Notes: generated by a model from the letters alone, not told the origin. Counted from the stretch's first letter, positions 16,900 through 25,136 are shown. The stretch is DNA of 26,322 nt from an uncultured beta proteobacterium (GCA_903958915.1 CAJBVC010000073.1:1-26322), one strand, 5' to 3'. Made by a program: numbers and translations.

Positions 16900-18638
16900 A
16901 CAACGTCATTGTGGTCGCCGAAGACGATGCAGATATCCGCAGCAACCTGACGCGGCTGCTCCGTATGGAAGGTTTTACCGTACACGCTGCGCCCAATGGG
17001 CGCGAAGGATTTTCACTGGTGCAAAAGCACGTACCGGATATGGTGCTCAGTGATGTCACCATGCCCGAAATGACCGGGCACGACCTGGTGCGGGCCATCC
17101 GCGCCTTACCCACTCTGGCCCAGATTCCGGTCGTGTTGCTGACCGCCCGCGCGGACCGCGGTGATGTCAGAGAGGGCATGAACCTGGGCGCGGATGATTA
17201 CCTGACCAAGCCGTTTCAGCGCGAGGAATTGCTGACCTGCATTCGCGCCCAAATGGAAAAGTCAGCCATGCGACAGATGGCCTCCAGGCGTCAGCTCGAA
17301 CAGGCACACCACCTTTCCCACTTTGACAAAGTCACCAACCTGCCGAACCGGACTCACTTTCTTGTGCTGCTTACCGACGCGCTGGCACAGATGCGCCAAC
17401 AGGAGCATGGACACCGGCTCCTGCTCGCCTCGCTGGCACTGGACAATCTGTCGCATGTGGCCGAGGTGCTTGGCACTGCTTCTTTGGACGCCTGTGTCAA
17501 TGCGCTGGGTCGACGCCTTGTGGAGGTCACCCATTCGAAAATCGCGCCGCATGCAGCGCGCGTTGCAGTCGGACGGCTGGGCTTTGACCGCTTCGCAGTC
17601 TTTGTATTGCAACCCCCGGGCGACAATGACCCCCGACCGGTCGCCGAACTCTTGCTGGCGGACATGGGGAGCCCCATCCAACTCAATGAGCAGGAGCATT
17701 TCCCTTCGGTGTCGGTCGGCATCAACACGTCGCTGCGCGATGACGACAACGCGGAATCACTTTTGGCACGGGCGGAGATTGCTGTCTCCATCGCCGCGTC
17801 GCAGTTTGGCGTGAAGCTGGCCATTCTGGATGGCGATACCAGTGCCGACTTCTCCTCAACGTTTCGCTTGCACAACGACCTGCACCGATCCGTTGAGCGT
17901 CAGGAATTGCTGGCCTTTTTTCAGCCTCAGGTCTCATCTTTTGACGGGTCGGTGTGCGGATTCGAGTCCCTGATGCGCTGGAACCATGCCACATTGGGCT
18001 TTGTCTCGCCCGCCCGCTTCATCCCGTTGGCCGAGAACAATGGGCAGATCGTGAGCATGGGAGCATGGATCCTTCGTGAAGCCTGCATGCAGGCCAGGCA
18101 TTGGCAATCTGGAGCAGGCCAGCCGTTGCGGGTTGCCGTGAACCTGTCCATGCGGCAGTTCATGGATCCCTCGCTCGAGACGCACATTCGCAGCGCCCTA
18201 GAGGAAAGCGGGTTGCAACCGCCACAACTTGAACTAGAGGTTACCGAGGGCACGGCCATGTTTGACATGGAACAGACTCTGGCTTTGTTGCGCCGATTCA
18301 AGGCCATGGGATTGAAGCTCGCCATTGACGACTTCGGGACAGGGTATTCCAGCCTGTCTTACCTGAAACGATTTCCGCTCGATGTACTGAAGATCGATCA
18401 GTCCTTCGTCCGTCAGCTCTGCACCGATCAGGACGATCTTGCAATTGTGCGAGCCATCATCTCGCTGGCTCACAGCCTGGGCTTGAGCCTGATCGCCGAA
18501 GGCGTGGAAACGGTTGCGCAGGAATCCCTGCTCAGGGACATGGGCTGCCAGGAGATTCAGGGCTATCTGCATGCCAAACCGATGCCTGCGAGCGATGTCT
18601 CCGGTTGGCTGGCCACACGTGCGGGAAGTACCGCATGA
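16896..18638 (+). CDS. Response regulator with degenerate GGDEF and intact EAL domain (c-di-GMP phosphodiesterase)
   Basis: The 580-residue protein has a receiver domain (about 1-120: acidic pair D10/D11, D53 in LSDVTMPEM, T82, K105), a GGDEF-like domain (about 150-300) and an EAL domain (about 325-570). The cyclase signature is replaced by GFDRF (229-233), so synthesis of c-di-GMP is not expected. The EAL domain reads E357-S-L in FESLMRWNH, with the metal and catalytic positions retained: NLSMRQF, LELEVTEG, AIDDFGTGYSSLSYL, K of LKIDQSF, IAEGVET and QGYLHAKPM. It should therefore hydrolyse c-di-GMP to pGpG when phosphorylated or de-repressed. GTG start 16896 overlaps the previous stop (GTGA); its own stop overlaps the next ATG (ATGA). 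It is the only gene in the operon with an effector output. Confidence 0.94.
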   Translation: MNNVIVVAEDDADIRSNLTRLLRMEGFTVHAAPNGREGFSLVQKHVPDMVLSDVTMPEMTGHDLVRAIRALPTLAQIPVVLLTARADRGDVREGMNLGADDYLTKPFQREELLTCIRAQMEKSAMRQMASRRQLEQAHHLSHFDKVTNLPNRTHFLVLLTDALAQMRQQEHGHRLLLASLALDNLSHVAEVLGTASLDACVNALGRRLVEVTHSKIAPHAARVAVGRLGFDRFAVFVLQPPGDNDPRPVAELLLADMGSPIQLNEQEHFPSVSVGINTSLRDDDNAESLLARAEIAVSIAASQFGVKLAILDGDTSADFSSTFRLHNDLHRSVERQELLAFFQPQVSSFDGSVCGFESLMRWNHATLGFVSPARFIPLAENNGQIVSMGAWILREACMQARHWQSGAGQPLRVAVNLSMRQFMDPSLETHIRSALEESGLQPPQLELEVTEGTAMFDMEQTLALLRRFKAMGLKLAIDDFGTGYSSLSYLKRFPLDVLKIDQSFVRQLCTDQDDLAIVRAIISLAHSLGLSLIAEGVETVAQESLLRDMGCQEIQGYLHAKPMPASDVSGWLATRAGSTA

Positions 18639-21109
18639 CCTCCGCACTCATGCGGGGGGTTGCATGCCGTGCGAAGTTCTTTTGCCAAGTTGAGAGACTC
18701 TTCTTCTGCTGCCTGTTTATCGCACTACTTTCCGGCGTGGCGCCCCCTGCTAACGCTGACAGCCAGCCCGTTGTGTCCGTCAGCACCCAACAAGAGCACA
18801 TTTCGTTATCGGCCAGTGCCTGGGTCTTTCGGGACTTGGGGCGCGAGATTCGCCTGGTGGACCTGATCGGGCCGCAGGGTGATGCACTTTTTGGCGCCGG
18901 CACCCTGGACGTCGGCCATCAAGAAGCTGCCTTCTGGGTTCGCCTGAAGCTGCAAAGCAGCGCGCAAATCGACACCCGGTGGTGGCTGGATACCGGTAAT
19001 CACTACCTGCCGGAAATTGTGGTTTACGCCACGGACGCACAAGGCCGCTACCAGGCCCAGTCGGCGGGCGGATCACGGCCATTTTCAGACCGGCCCTTGC
19101 CTACACCGCACTTTGTCTACCCCATTGAGCTACCGGCGGGAAAGCCCATCGACGTTTATGTGAAGGCCACCACGCGGGGAATCCTGAATCACACCTTGAA
19201 CTTCAGGCTATGGCAGCCCGAGGCGCACAAAGCCCACAACCGGTTGGTCGAAGTTCAATGGTTTCTGTTTCTGGGCATTGCCGCAGGGCTCGCCCTGTTC
19301 AATCTCTCGTTGTATTTTTCGTTGCGTGACACCAGCTACCTGCTGTTTGTGGGCACTGTGCTGGCGCAGGTTTGGCGTACCAGCGACAACGGGCTGGCAT
19401 TTGAGTACTTCTGGCCAGACGCACCCTTTTTTGAGCAGGTGATCTCGCGTGGGCTGTCGCTCATTGCCGTGCTGGTATTCACGAACCTGTTTGTCAGCCG
19501 GTTCATCGAGCTGCACAAGTTGCGTCCTGCCATGTACCGGCGACTCCACGGCGTGACGCTGGCGATTTCTGCCCTGATTTTGTTGAGCATGAGCAGTGTC
19601 TATACGTCATCCTTCGTGCCACCTGGAGTGTTTCGGTTCCTTCAACAACTCTTTGTCGCGGGGCTCGTTCTGTATGTTCTGTACATGCTGGGCCTGCTGG
19701 CACGCTGGACCTGGCAGGGAAATCGCAAGGCCAGGTCGATTCTGTTTGCCTTTTCACCGGTGTTGATCCTTACCGGCCTGATCGTGCCGTTGCTTGCTTT
19801 GTGGCAGATTGACTTCAACTGGACCATTCCACCGATGATGATCGGTGCCGCCCTCGAAATGATCCTGATGTCCCTGGCGCTGGCAGACCGGCTCAATGAA
19901 GCGACGCTGGCCAAAGAACAGGCGCAAATCGCACTTGTCGACGGTTTGCATCGCAAAGAGCGTGAGCTCGAATTGAGGGTTGAACAGAGAACCCAGGATC
20001 TGGCACACGCCAATGAGGCGTTTCAGGGCATTCTGGAAAACGCGCACGATGGCATCGTCCTTACCCACCAACGCGGCCAGATTACCCACTGGAATCGGCA
20101 AGCGGAATTGACATTTGGCTGGTCACGCGACAGTGTTCTGGGACGTGACTTCACTTCCATAGTCTTTGGTTCGGGTAGCGTACCGATACCCGTAACAAAT
20201 CTGCTGAGTCAGAATCCGAACAACGACCCACCGGAAACTTCACGAATTGAAACGACCGCCGTGCGGCAGGACGGCACCAAGTTTCCACTCGAACTCTCGG
20301 CAACGTCCATTCATGTCAATGACCAGCCCGAGTTCGGCTTTTTCTTGCGTGACATCACCCAGCGGCGCAAGGCGGAAGAGGAAATTCGCGCCTCCCTTGC
20401 CCGTCAGCGAGAGTTGGTGGATCTCAAGTCCAGTTTCGTGACCATGGCATCCCACGAGTTTCGCACTCCCTTGACCACCATTTTGTCGTCGACCGAATTG
20501 CTGCGCTTTTATGGCGACCGCATGCCGCAGCAGGAGCGCGAGAACCTGCATCTTTCGGTTGAAAGTTCCGTCCAGCGCATGACCCGGATGCTGGACGATG
20601 TCCTGCTGATCGGAAAGAGCGATGCCGGCATGCTGGAGTGCCATCCGGAGCCGACCGATGTGCGCGCCTTCTGCGCATCGCTGGTCGATGAAGTTAGTGC
20701 CGCCACTGACTTGGAGAAAAAAATACTGCCGCCAATCCATTTACGTATTGCATCGGATGTGGGTTGGGCCGCGTTTGACCCCAAGCTTCTTCGGCACATT
20801 TTTTCAAATCTCTTGTCAAATGCCATCAAGTACTCTCCCAATGGCGGCACCGTGGAATTCGATGTCGCAGTACAAGGTTCCAGCTTGGAATTCTCGGTTG
20901 TCGATCATGGGATCGGCATTCCGCCCGAAGAGTTGAACGGACTATTTGAATCTTTTTTCCGCGCCAGCAATGCCGCAGAAATTTCAGGGACTGGCCTGGG
21001 GCTCGCTATTGTGAAGCGGTCGGTTGAACTCCACGGTGGGACGATCACAGTATCCAGTGTACTGAGCCAAGGGTCCCGATTTGTGGTGTTGTTACCTGTT
21101 CTAAACTAA
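18635..21109 (+). CDS. 7TM-DISM membrane sensor histidine kinase
   Basis: The 824-residue protein has a signal peptide (cleaved near PPANA, about residue 40), a periplasmic sensing domain of the 7TMR-DISMED2 type (about 50-190), seven membrane helices of the 7TM-DISM family (about 208-422), a short coiled coil (KERELELRVEQRTQDL), a PAS domain (460-575), the phosphoacceptor H607 in MASHEFRTPLTTILSS, and an ATPase domain with NLLSNAIKYSP, DHGIGIPPEE and GTGLGLAIV. DISMED2 domains have a carbohydrate-binding-like fold, so a sugar-like periplasmic ligand is a reasonable guess. The ATG at 18635 overlaps the EAL gene's stop by 4 bp and follows GGGAAG; an upstream in-frame ATG at 18605 is less likely. 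The kinase core is closely related to that of the soluble kinase in the same operon. Confidence 0.94.
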   Translation: MTSALMRGVACRAKFFCQVERLFFCCLFIALLSGVAPPANADSQPVVSVSTQQEHISLSASAWVFRDLGREIRLVDLIGPQGDALFGAGTLDVGHQEAAFWVRLKLQSSAQIDTRWWLDTGNHYLPEIVVYATDAQGRYQAQSAGGSRPFSDRPLPTPHFVYPIELPAGKPIDVYVKATTRGILNHTLNFRLWQPEAHKAHNRLVEVQWFLFLGIAAGLALFNLSLYFSLRDTSYLLFVGTVLAQVWRTSDNGLAFEYFWPDAPFFEQVISRGLSLIAVLVFTNLFVSRFIELHKLRPAMYRRLHGVTLAISALILLSMSSVYTSSFVPPGVFRFLQQLFVAGLVLYVLYMLGLLARWTWQGNRKARSILFAFSPVLILTGLIVPLLALWQIDFNWTIPPMMIGAALEMILMSLALADRLNEATLAKEQAQIALVDGLHRKERELELRVEQRTQDLAHANEAFQGILENAHDGIVLTHQRGQITHWNRQAELTFGWSRDSVLGRDFTSIVFGSGSVPIPVTNLLSQNPNNDPPETSRIETTAVRQDGTKFPLELSATSIHVNDQPEFGFFLRDITQRRKAEEEIRASLARQRELVDLKSSFVTMASHEFRTPLTTILSSTELLRFYGDRMPQQERENLHLSVESSVQRMTRMLDDVLLIGKSDAGMLECHPEPTDVRAFCASLVDEVSAATDLEKKILPPIHLRIASDVGWAAFDPKLLRHIFSNLLSNAIKYSPNGGTVEFDVAVQGSSLEFSVVDHGIGIPPEELNGLFESFFRASNAAEISGTGLGLAIVKRSVELHGGTITVSSVLSQGSRFVVLLPVLN

Positions 21110-21480
21110 TGGACTGGATCAGCGCCGGGATTGGGGGAGCTGTTTCGCGCGATTCAATTAGCGCAGTCTTATGTTTTGCGAGATGTTAGTACAAGGTAAC
21201 TCAAGGTGACCAAAGCGTTTGCGTCACGCCCGTGCCGCGTGCCGCACCAGCAACATCTTCGTAAATAAGCAAATGCGCACCAAGATGCACTTAGCACGGA
21301 TTCAGCCCGGGCGCACTGCCTGCCGTCATTCGCCGGAATTCTTTGCGGGTTTGTACGGAGCCAAAATTTGCGATCAGGCCTTACTATTTGTACATCCGAA
21401 ACCACTCATATACGAACGCTTGCGCACCCGTGGGTTTGGGGTCCGATGGATACTTTCAACAACCATAAGCAGGAGACGAC
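21110..21480. other. 371-bp region without a convincing gene
   Basis: I see no credible coding sequence; the open frames here have no recognisable motif or supported start. It holds a short inverted repeat GTGAC/GTCAC (about 21207-21228) without a T-run, a long-range pair AGATGTT/AACATCT (near 21182 and 21250), and a possible promoter for the fcc operon near its right end. Confidence 0.5.
21368..21396 (+). promoter_or_regulatory. Possible promoter of the fcc operon
   Basis: TTGCGA (21368-21373) and TACATC (21391-21396) are spaced by 17 bp. The -35 matches 4 of 6 and the -10 four of 6 consensus bases, which is weak. The predicted leader would be about 75 nt to the GTG at 21481. It is the best pair I found in the region upstream of fccA. 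Confidence 0.3.
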
Positions 21481-21783
21481 GTGCATATTGTTCCCAAATT
21501 TGTGTTGAGCCTGACACTCGCTGGCAGCTGTCTGGCTGCCCAAGCAGACGCCCTTCAAATACGCAGCATGGCGGCGTCCTGCGCAGGATGCCATGGAACC
21601 AATGGCGTAGCCCAGCCGGGCATGGAGTCCCTGGCCGGCAAGCCCAAGGATGACCTGCTGACAAAAATGCAGGACTTCAAGTCTGGCAAGAAACCTGCAA
21701 CCCTGATGAATCAGTTGGCAAAAGGGTATTCGGACGAGCAAATCGTCCAGCTCGCCATCTATTTTTCGGCTCTCAAGAAGTAA
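21481..21783 (+). CDS. fccA: Monohaem cytochrome c subunit of flavocytochrome c sulfide dehydrogenase
   Basis: A 100-residue periplasmic class I cytochrome c: signal peptide cleaved near AQA (about residues 20-22), one haem site CAGCH (C34, C37, H38) and a likely axial methionine M76 in ATLMNQLAKGYSDEQI. The gene directly precedes the flavoprotein subunit, so it is the electron-accepting partner that takes electrons from FAD during sulfide oxidation. It carries one haem, unlike the dihaem subunit of Allochromatium, and resembles the smaller FccA/SoxE type. GTG start 21481 is supported by AGGAG 5 nt upstream. The stop is 10 bp before the fccB ATG, showing an operon. Confidence 0.88.
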   Translation: MHIVPKFVLSLTLAGSCLAAQADALQIRSMAASCAGCHGTNGVAQPGMESLAGKPKDDLLTKMQDFKSGKKPATLMNQLAKGYSDEQIVQLAIYFSALKK

Positions 21784-21793
21784 GGTGAACAAC

Positions 21794-23083
21794 ATGAAAC
21801 GTCGTCAATTTGTCAAAACGCTGAGCGTCGGTTCGGTATTGGGAGCGTCTGCAACGCTGGGTGTGCTTTCGGGTTGTGCATCCACGGGCAATGGTCGCGG
21901 TCCCAAGGTGGTCGTGATCGGTGGTGGTTTTGGTGGTGCAACGACTGCCAAGTACATCCGCATGTGGTCGGATTACGGCATCGGCGTAACACTGATTGAA
22001 CCCAATTCATCTTTCGTTTCGTGTCCGATCTCCAACTTGGTACTTGGCGGCATCAAGACGATGGCAGACATCACTACCCCCTACGACGGCCTGGTCAAAC
22101 ACGGTGTCACGCTGGTACGCGATTCGGTGGTGTCCATTGACACTGAAAAGAGATTGGTGAAGTTGGCCGGCGGCTCCGAGCTGGGGTACGACCGGGTTGT
22201 TGTTTCGCCAGGCGTGGATTTCATGTGGGAGACATTGCCCGGCATGGCAACACCGGGTGCCAAAGACAAGGTACTGCACGCCTGGAAAGCCGGGCCACAA
22301 ACGCTGGCCCTGCGCCAGCAGCTTGAATCCATGCCAGACGGTGGTGTTTTTGCCATGGCAATTCCGCTGGCACCCTACCGCTGCCCACCTGGGCCGTACG
22401 AGCGGGCCTGCCAGGTTGCCAATTACCTGAGCAAGGCCAAACCGAAGTCCAAGGTGTTGATTCTCGATGCCAATGAGGATGTCACCTCCAAAGGCCCGTT
22501 ATTCAAGAAAGCCTGGGCGGAGCGTTACAAAGGCATGATTGAATACCGGCCCAAACACGGTTTGAGTGATGTGGATGTTGGCAAGAACACACTGAAGTTC
22601 GAGTTTCACGATGATGTGCGGGCCGATGTTCTGAATGTCATTCCCTCCATGCGCGCGGGTGAGATTGCGGTCAAAACCGGACTGGCTACGGCCAACAAGC
22701 GCTGGTGTGAGGTTGACTTTTTGACCTTTGAATCCAAGGCCGCCAAAAATGTTCACGTTTTGGGAGACTCCATCCAGATTGCTCCGGGCATGCCCAAGTC
22801 AGGTCACATGGCCAATCAGCATGGCAAGACCTGTGCTGCAGCCGTGGTGGCCTTGTTAACGGGCAAAGAACCCAACCCCACGCCCATCTACAACAACACC
22901 TGCTACAGTTTTGTGAGCGAGGAAGACGCTGTGCATGTGGCCAGCGTACACACCTATGATCCCGACAAGAAAACCATGGTGACGGTGGCAGGGTCTGGTG
23001 GCGTATCCAGGGCTGCCAGCGAGCTGGAGGGTCGCTTTGCCCATGCATGGGCGCGTGGCATCTGGGCCGATACCCTGGGTTAG
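21794..23083 (+). CDS. fccB: Flavocytochrome c sulfide dehydrogenase flavoprotein subunit
   Basis: This FAD enzyme of the periplasm oxidises sulfide to sulfane sulfur/polysulfide and hands electrons to FccA. The 429-residue precursor has a twin-arginine signal (MKRRQFVKTLS) followed by a lipobox-like LSGC (C28). The FAD dinucleotide motif is VVVIGGGFGGATTAKY (about 39-54). Three cysteines of the enzyme are conserved: C77 in SCPISNLVLGG (covalent FAD site, C42 of A. vinosum), and the redox pair C197 in YRCPPGPYERA and C370 in YNNTCYSFV (C161/C337). The motif MPKSGHMANQHGK near the second FAD region also matches. ATG 21794 follows AAGGTGA at good spacing; the in-frame GTG at 21785 is less likely. 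Sulfide:quinone reductase is excluded by the cytochrome partner and Tat signal. Confidence 0.93.
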   Translation: MKRRQFVKTLSVGSVLGASATLGVLSGCASTGNGRGPKVVVIGGGFGGATTAKYIRMWSDYGIGVTLIEPNSSFVSCPISNLVLGGIKTMADITTPYDGLVKHGVTLVRDSVVSIDTEKRLVKLAGGSELGYDRVVVSPGVDFMWETLPGMATPGAKDKVLHAWKAGPQTLALRQQLESMPDGGVFAMAIPLAPYRCPPGPYERACQVANYLSKAKPKSKVLILDANEDVTSKGPLFKKAWAERYKGMIEYRPKHGLSDVDVGKNTLKFEFHDDVRADVLNVIPSMRAGEIAVKTGLATANKRWCEVDFLTFESKAAKNVHVLGDSIQIAPGMPKSGHMANQHGKTCAAAVVALLTGKEPNPTPIYNNTCYSFVSEEDAVHVASVHTYDPDKKTMVTVAGSGGVSRAASELEGRFAHAWARGIWADTLG

Positions 23084-23087
23084 GCCG

Positions 23088-23690
23088 ATGAAGTCCATTG
23101 ACTACACCGCTGCTGCTGCGCTATGTTGGTTGATGTTCGGCCCGGTTTGGGCGCAGGCCGATCAGGCCCGCGCTGAAAAAATTGTGATGGGTTCGTGTTT
23201 TGTGTGCCATGGTGAGAGTGGGGAATCTTCCAGCGAAGTGTTTCCCAAGCTGGCTGGGCAGCATTACGAATACATCGCCAAGCAACTGGAAAACTTCAGG
23301 ACTGGCCAGCGCAAAAGCACGGCCATGGCAGATATGGCTGCCAGGCTCAAACCTGACGAGATGGTGGCGATTGGCAAATTCTTTGAAGCGAAAACGACAC
23401 CGGTTGAATCCCCCAAAGACCCGGCTTTGGCTGGCGTAGGCAGCTACATCTTCAATGTCGGAAACAAATACAGCGGTGTACCGGCATGCGCCAGTTGCCA
23501 CGGTAAGGACGGGTTCGGCTCCCCTTCGTTGCCGCGACTGGCCGGGCAGTATGCGTCGTATGTGGAGAGCCAGCTCAAACTGTTCAATACCCGTGAACGC
23601 ACCAACGACAACGCCATCATGCACTCCATCGTCAGCAAGATGTCGCCATTGGAAATAGCCGCTGTAGCGGAGTACGTTAGCGGTAAATGA
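23088..23690 (+). CDS. Dihaem cytochrome c4-type protein
   Basis: The 200-residue precursor has a signal peptide (cleaved near WAQA, about 21-24) and two haem-binding motifs in a duplicated domain: CFVCH (C37, C40, H41) and CASCH (C134, C137, H138). Each is followed by the c4-type sequence KLAGQHYEYIAKQL or RLAGQYASYVESQL and a methionine-containing segment (STAMADMAARL; NAIMHSIVSKM). It begins 4 bp after the fccB stop, so it is the third gene of the operon and probably carries electrons from FccAB to a terminal oxidase. The ATG at 23088 is chosen because the longer frame to 22998 lies wholly inside fccB. Ribosome site weak, consistent with coupling. Confidence 0.92.
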   Translation: MKSIDYTAAAALCWLMFGPVWAQADQARAEKIVMGSCFVCHGESGESSSEVFPKLAGQHYEYIAKQLENFRTGQRKSTAMADMAARLKPDEMVAIGKFFEAKTTPVESPKDPALAGVGSYIFNVGNKYSGVPACASCHGKDGFGSPSLPRLAGQYASYVESQLKLFNTRERTNDNAIMHSIVSKMSPLEIAAVAEYVSGK

Positions 23691-23730
23691 ACAGCGCACC
23701 AGCGGTGGCCTGACCAACCCGGTAGCGTTG

Positions 23731-24159
23731 CTAAGGACGGACGGTCGGCCAGCCGCGGCGGCTCCATTCGCTCATACCACCCTGTACAAACTTCACGTTG
23801 GTATAGCCGGCCTTCTTCAGCGCCGTCAAGGTTGCGCTGGAGCGATTCTGGGTATTGCAGATCAATAGGACCGACTTGCCCGGATCTTTGGGAATTTCGG
23901 CCAGGCGGTTGCCAATTTGCTGCATCGGCAACAGCTGCGCGTTCTTTGCGACACCGGTTGCGTGTTCGAAGGGCTCGCGTATGTCAATCAGTATGGCACG
24001 GCCAGACTCGTGCTCCGCGCGCGCAAAGTCGAGGCTTACGGAATCTTGCGCGTCGGCAGCCGAGCAACCCGCAAGGGCCACCGCCAGTACTGCTACAAGA
24101 ACCATAGCCAGGCTCCGAAAGCCGGAGAAAAATGCCGCAGGAGAAAAGTGAATTTGCAC
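23731..24159 (-). CDS. Rhodanese-domain lipoprotein
   Basis: A single rhodanese (sulfurtransferase) domain exported as a lipoprotein. Reading from GTG 24159 (GAAAGG 7 nt upstream) gives 142 residues with an N-terminal charged segment, hydrophobic core and lipobox LAGC (C32). ATG 24105, with GGAG 7 nt upstream, is an alternative giving a shorter, uncharged signal. The domain contains IDIREPFEHATGV and the active-site loop ICNTQNRSS with catalytic cysteine about C101, then FVQGGMSEWSRRGWP. It probably transfers sulfane sulfur in the periplasm. It converges on the fcc operon with 40 bp between stops and follows the small membrane-protein gene by 52 bp on the same strand. Confidence 0.88.
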   Translation of the reverse strand: MQIHFSPAAFFSGFRSLAMVLVAVLAVALAGCSAADAQDSVSLDFARAEHESGRAILIDIREPFEHATGVAKNAQLLPMQQIGNRLAEIPKDPGKSVLLICNTQNRSSATLTALKKAGYTNVKFVQGGMSEWSRRGWPTVRP

Positions 24160-24211
24160 AAGAAAACCTTTCGATGGGATGGATTGCCACGCGGAGCAAC
24201 ATGGGTGAACC

Positions 24212-24448
24212 TTAACGCTCAGACTCTGCACGCCGCTGGGTGAACCACCGGGTGGACTTTGCAATGAGAACGGCAAGCGGCGCCGTGTGGAGCACAAGAT
24301 CAAAAATGTCGAGCACTTTCACCAAAGTGCCGGCCATCAGCATGCGGAGCTTCTCAATGAGGTGAGGCTCCGGAAACACGGGGGCTACCGCCAGCCACGC
24401 CGCGATCAACGCAACCCAAACCCACGGCAAACGGTCCAGCAACTTCAT
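24212..24448 (-). CDS. Small two-helix membrane protein (unknown function)
   Basis: The 78-residue product begins MKLLDRLPWVWVALIAAWLAVAPV, a first membrane helix (about 8-25), has a soluble stretch PEPHLIEKLRMLMAG, and a second hydrophobic segment LDIFDLVLHTAPLAVLIA (about 42-59), ending in a basic tail. I recall similar short proteins annotated loosely as RND-transporter associated, but there is no evidence here for transport. ATG 24448 gives a typical membrane start; the longer frame to 24484 adds an uncharged stretch. It lies upstream of the rhodanese gene on the same strand and may form a two-gene unit with it. Confidence 0.7.
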   Translation of the reverse strand: MKLLDRLPWVWVALIAAWLAVAPVFPEPHLIEKLRMLMAGTLVKVLDIFDLVLHTAPLAVLIAKSTRWFTQRRAESER

Positions 24449-24571
24449 CGCAGACTCACAAAGCACGAACGGCGTGTTTACCAAATAGAAACAGTGACCC
24501 GGGAAAAGGCAAATGGAGGAAAGTCATGATGCGAGGTTCACTGAGGTCGTAAATAAGCGATGGAGCATATA

Positions 24572-25035
24572 TTATGCAGACAATGGCAGTTGTAGGTGCC
24601 CAGCGCCCTTTGCCTGGTACATCGCAGCGTCGGCATATTTGCAGACGTCGACCTGGCTCAGAGTTTCGCCTGCAAACAGTGCGACGCCGATACTGGCAGT
24701 GCAATGGTGCTGCACGATGCACACCGAACCATCGGAGCTGTGCACTTCCACCAAATAGGGCTGCGCCAGGCTGGCCCGAATTTTCTCGGCCACGGAGTCG
24801 GCCTGCACTTGCGAAGCAGCCCGATCGTTGTCGAACTCCCGGAACATCACGACAAACTCATCACCCCCTTACGCGCCACGGTGTCCATGGCACCAACACC
24901 AGCGCGCAGGCGATTGGCGACTTCGATCAACAGGAAGTCACCGGCTGCATGGCCATGCGTGTCGTCAAAAAGCTGGCGGATGCGTACCTGGCGGTCTGGT
25001 GCGATCAAGGTGTACTTCCTGCAGTTACGCCGTAG
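24572..25035 (-). pseudogene. Decayed diguanylate cyclase (GGDEF) fragment with frameshift
   Basis: Reading the minus strand, one frame gives DDTHGHAAGDFLLIEVANRL and ...MDTVAR (24966 down to 24871), the first half of a GGDEF domain. A different frame then gives GGDEFVVMFREFDNDRAA (from 24868) through CTASIGVALF and YADAAMYQAKGAG to a stop at 24572. The GTGGCGCGT codons are followed by AA before GGGGGTGATGAG, where one base appears missing, breaking the domain right at the active-site motif. The part before DDTHGH is also degenerate, and no N-terminal DxLTGLPNR segment was found up to 25187. This is a relic gene with no product expected from it. Confidence 0.7.
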
Positions 25036-25136
25036 TAGGGTCCAGGTTGAGCACTACTAATTGACCAAAAGCAAGCCGTGGAGCATCTTGTTTGTTGCTT
25101 CTACCCCAAACGTTTCACCGCAAAAGGCTCTCCGGT

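Noticed and set aside
21207..21228. GTGAC/GTCAC hairpin after the 7TM kinase as a terminator
   Set aside because: Only a 5-bp stem with a 12-nt loop and no T-run; position about 100 bp after the stop.
21219..21653. 144-codon open frame between the kinase and fccA
   Set aside because: Runs into fccA in another frame, is rich in Arg/Cys/Ser without pattern, and has no ribosome site.
21794..23083. Sulfide:quinone oxidoreductase instead of FccB
   Set aside because: The Tat signal, the adjacent cytochrome gene, and the FccB-specific cysteine contexts favour flavocytochrome c.
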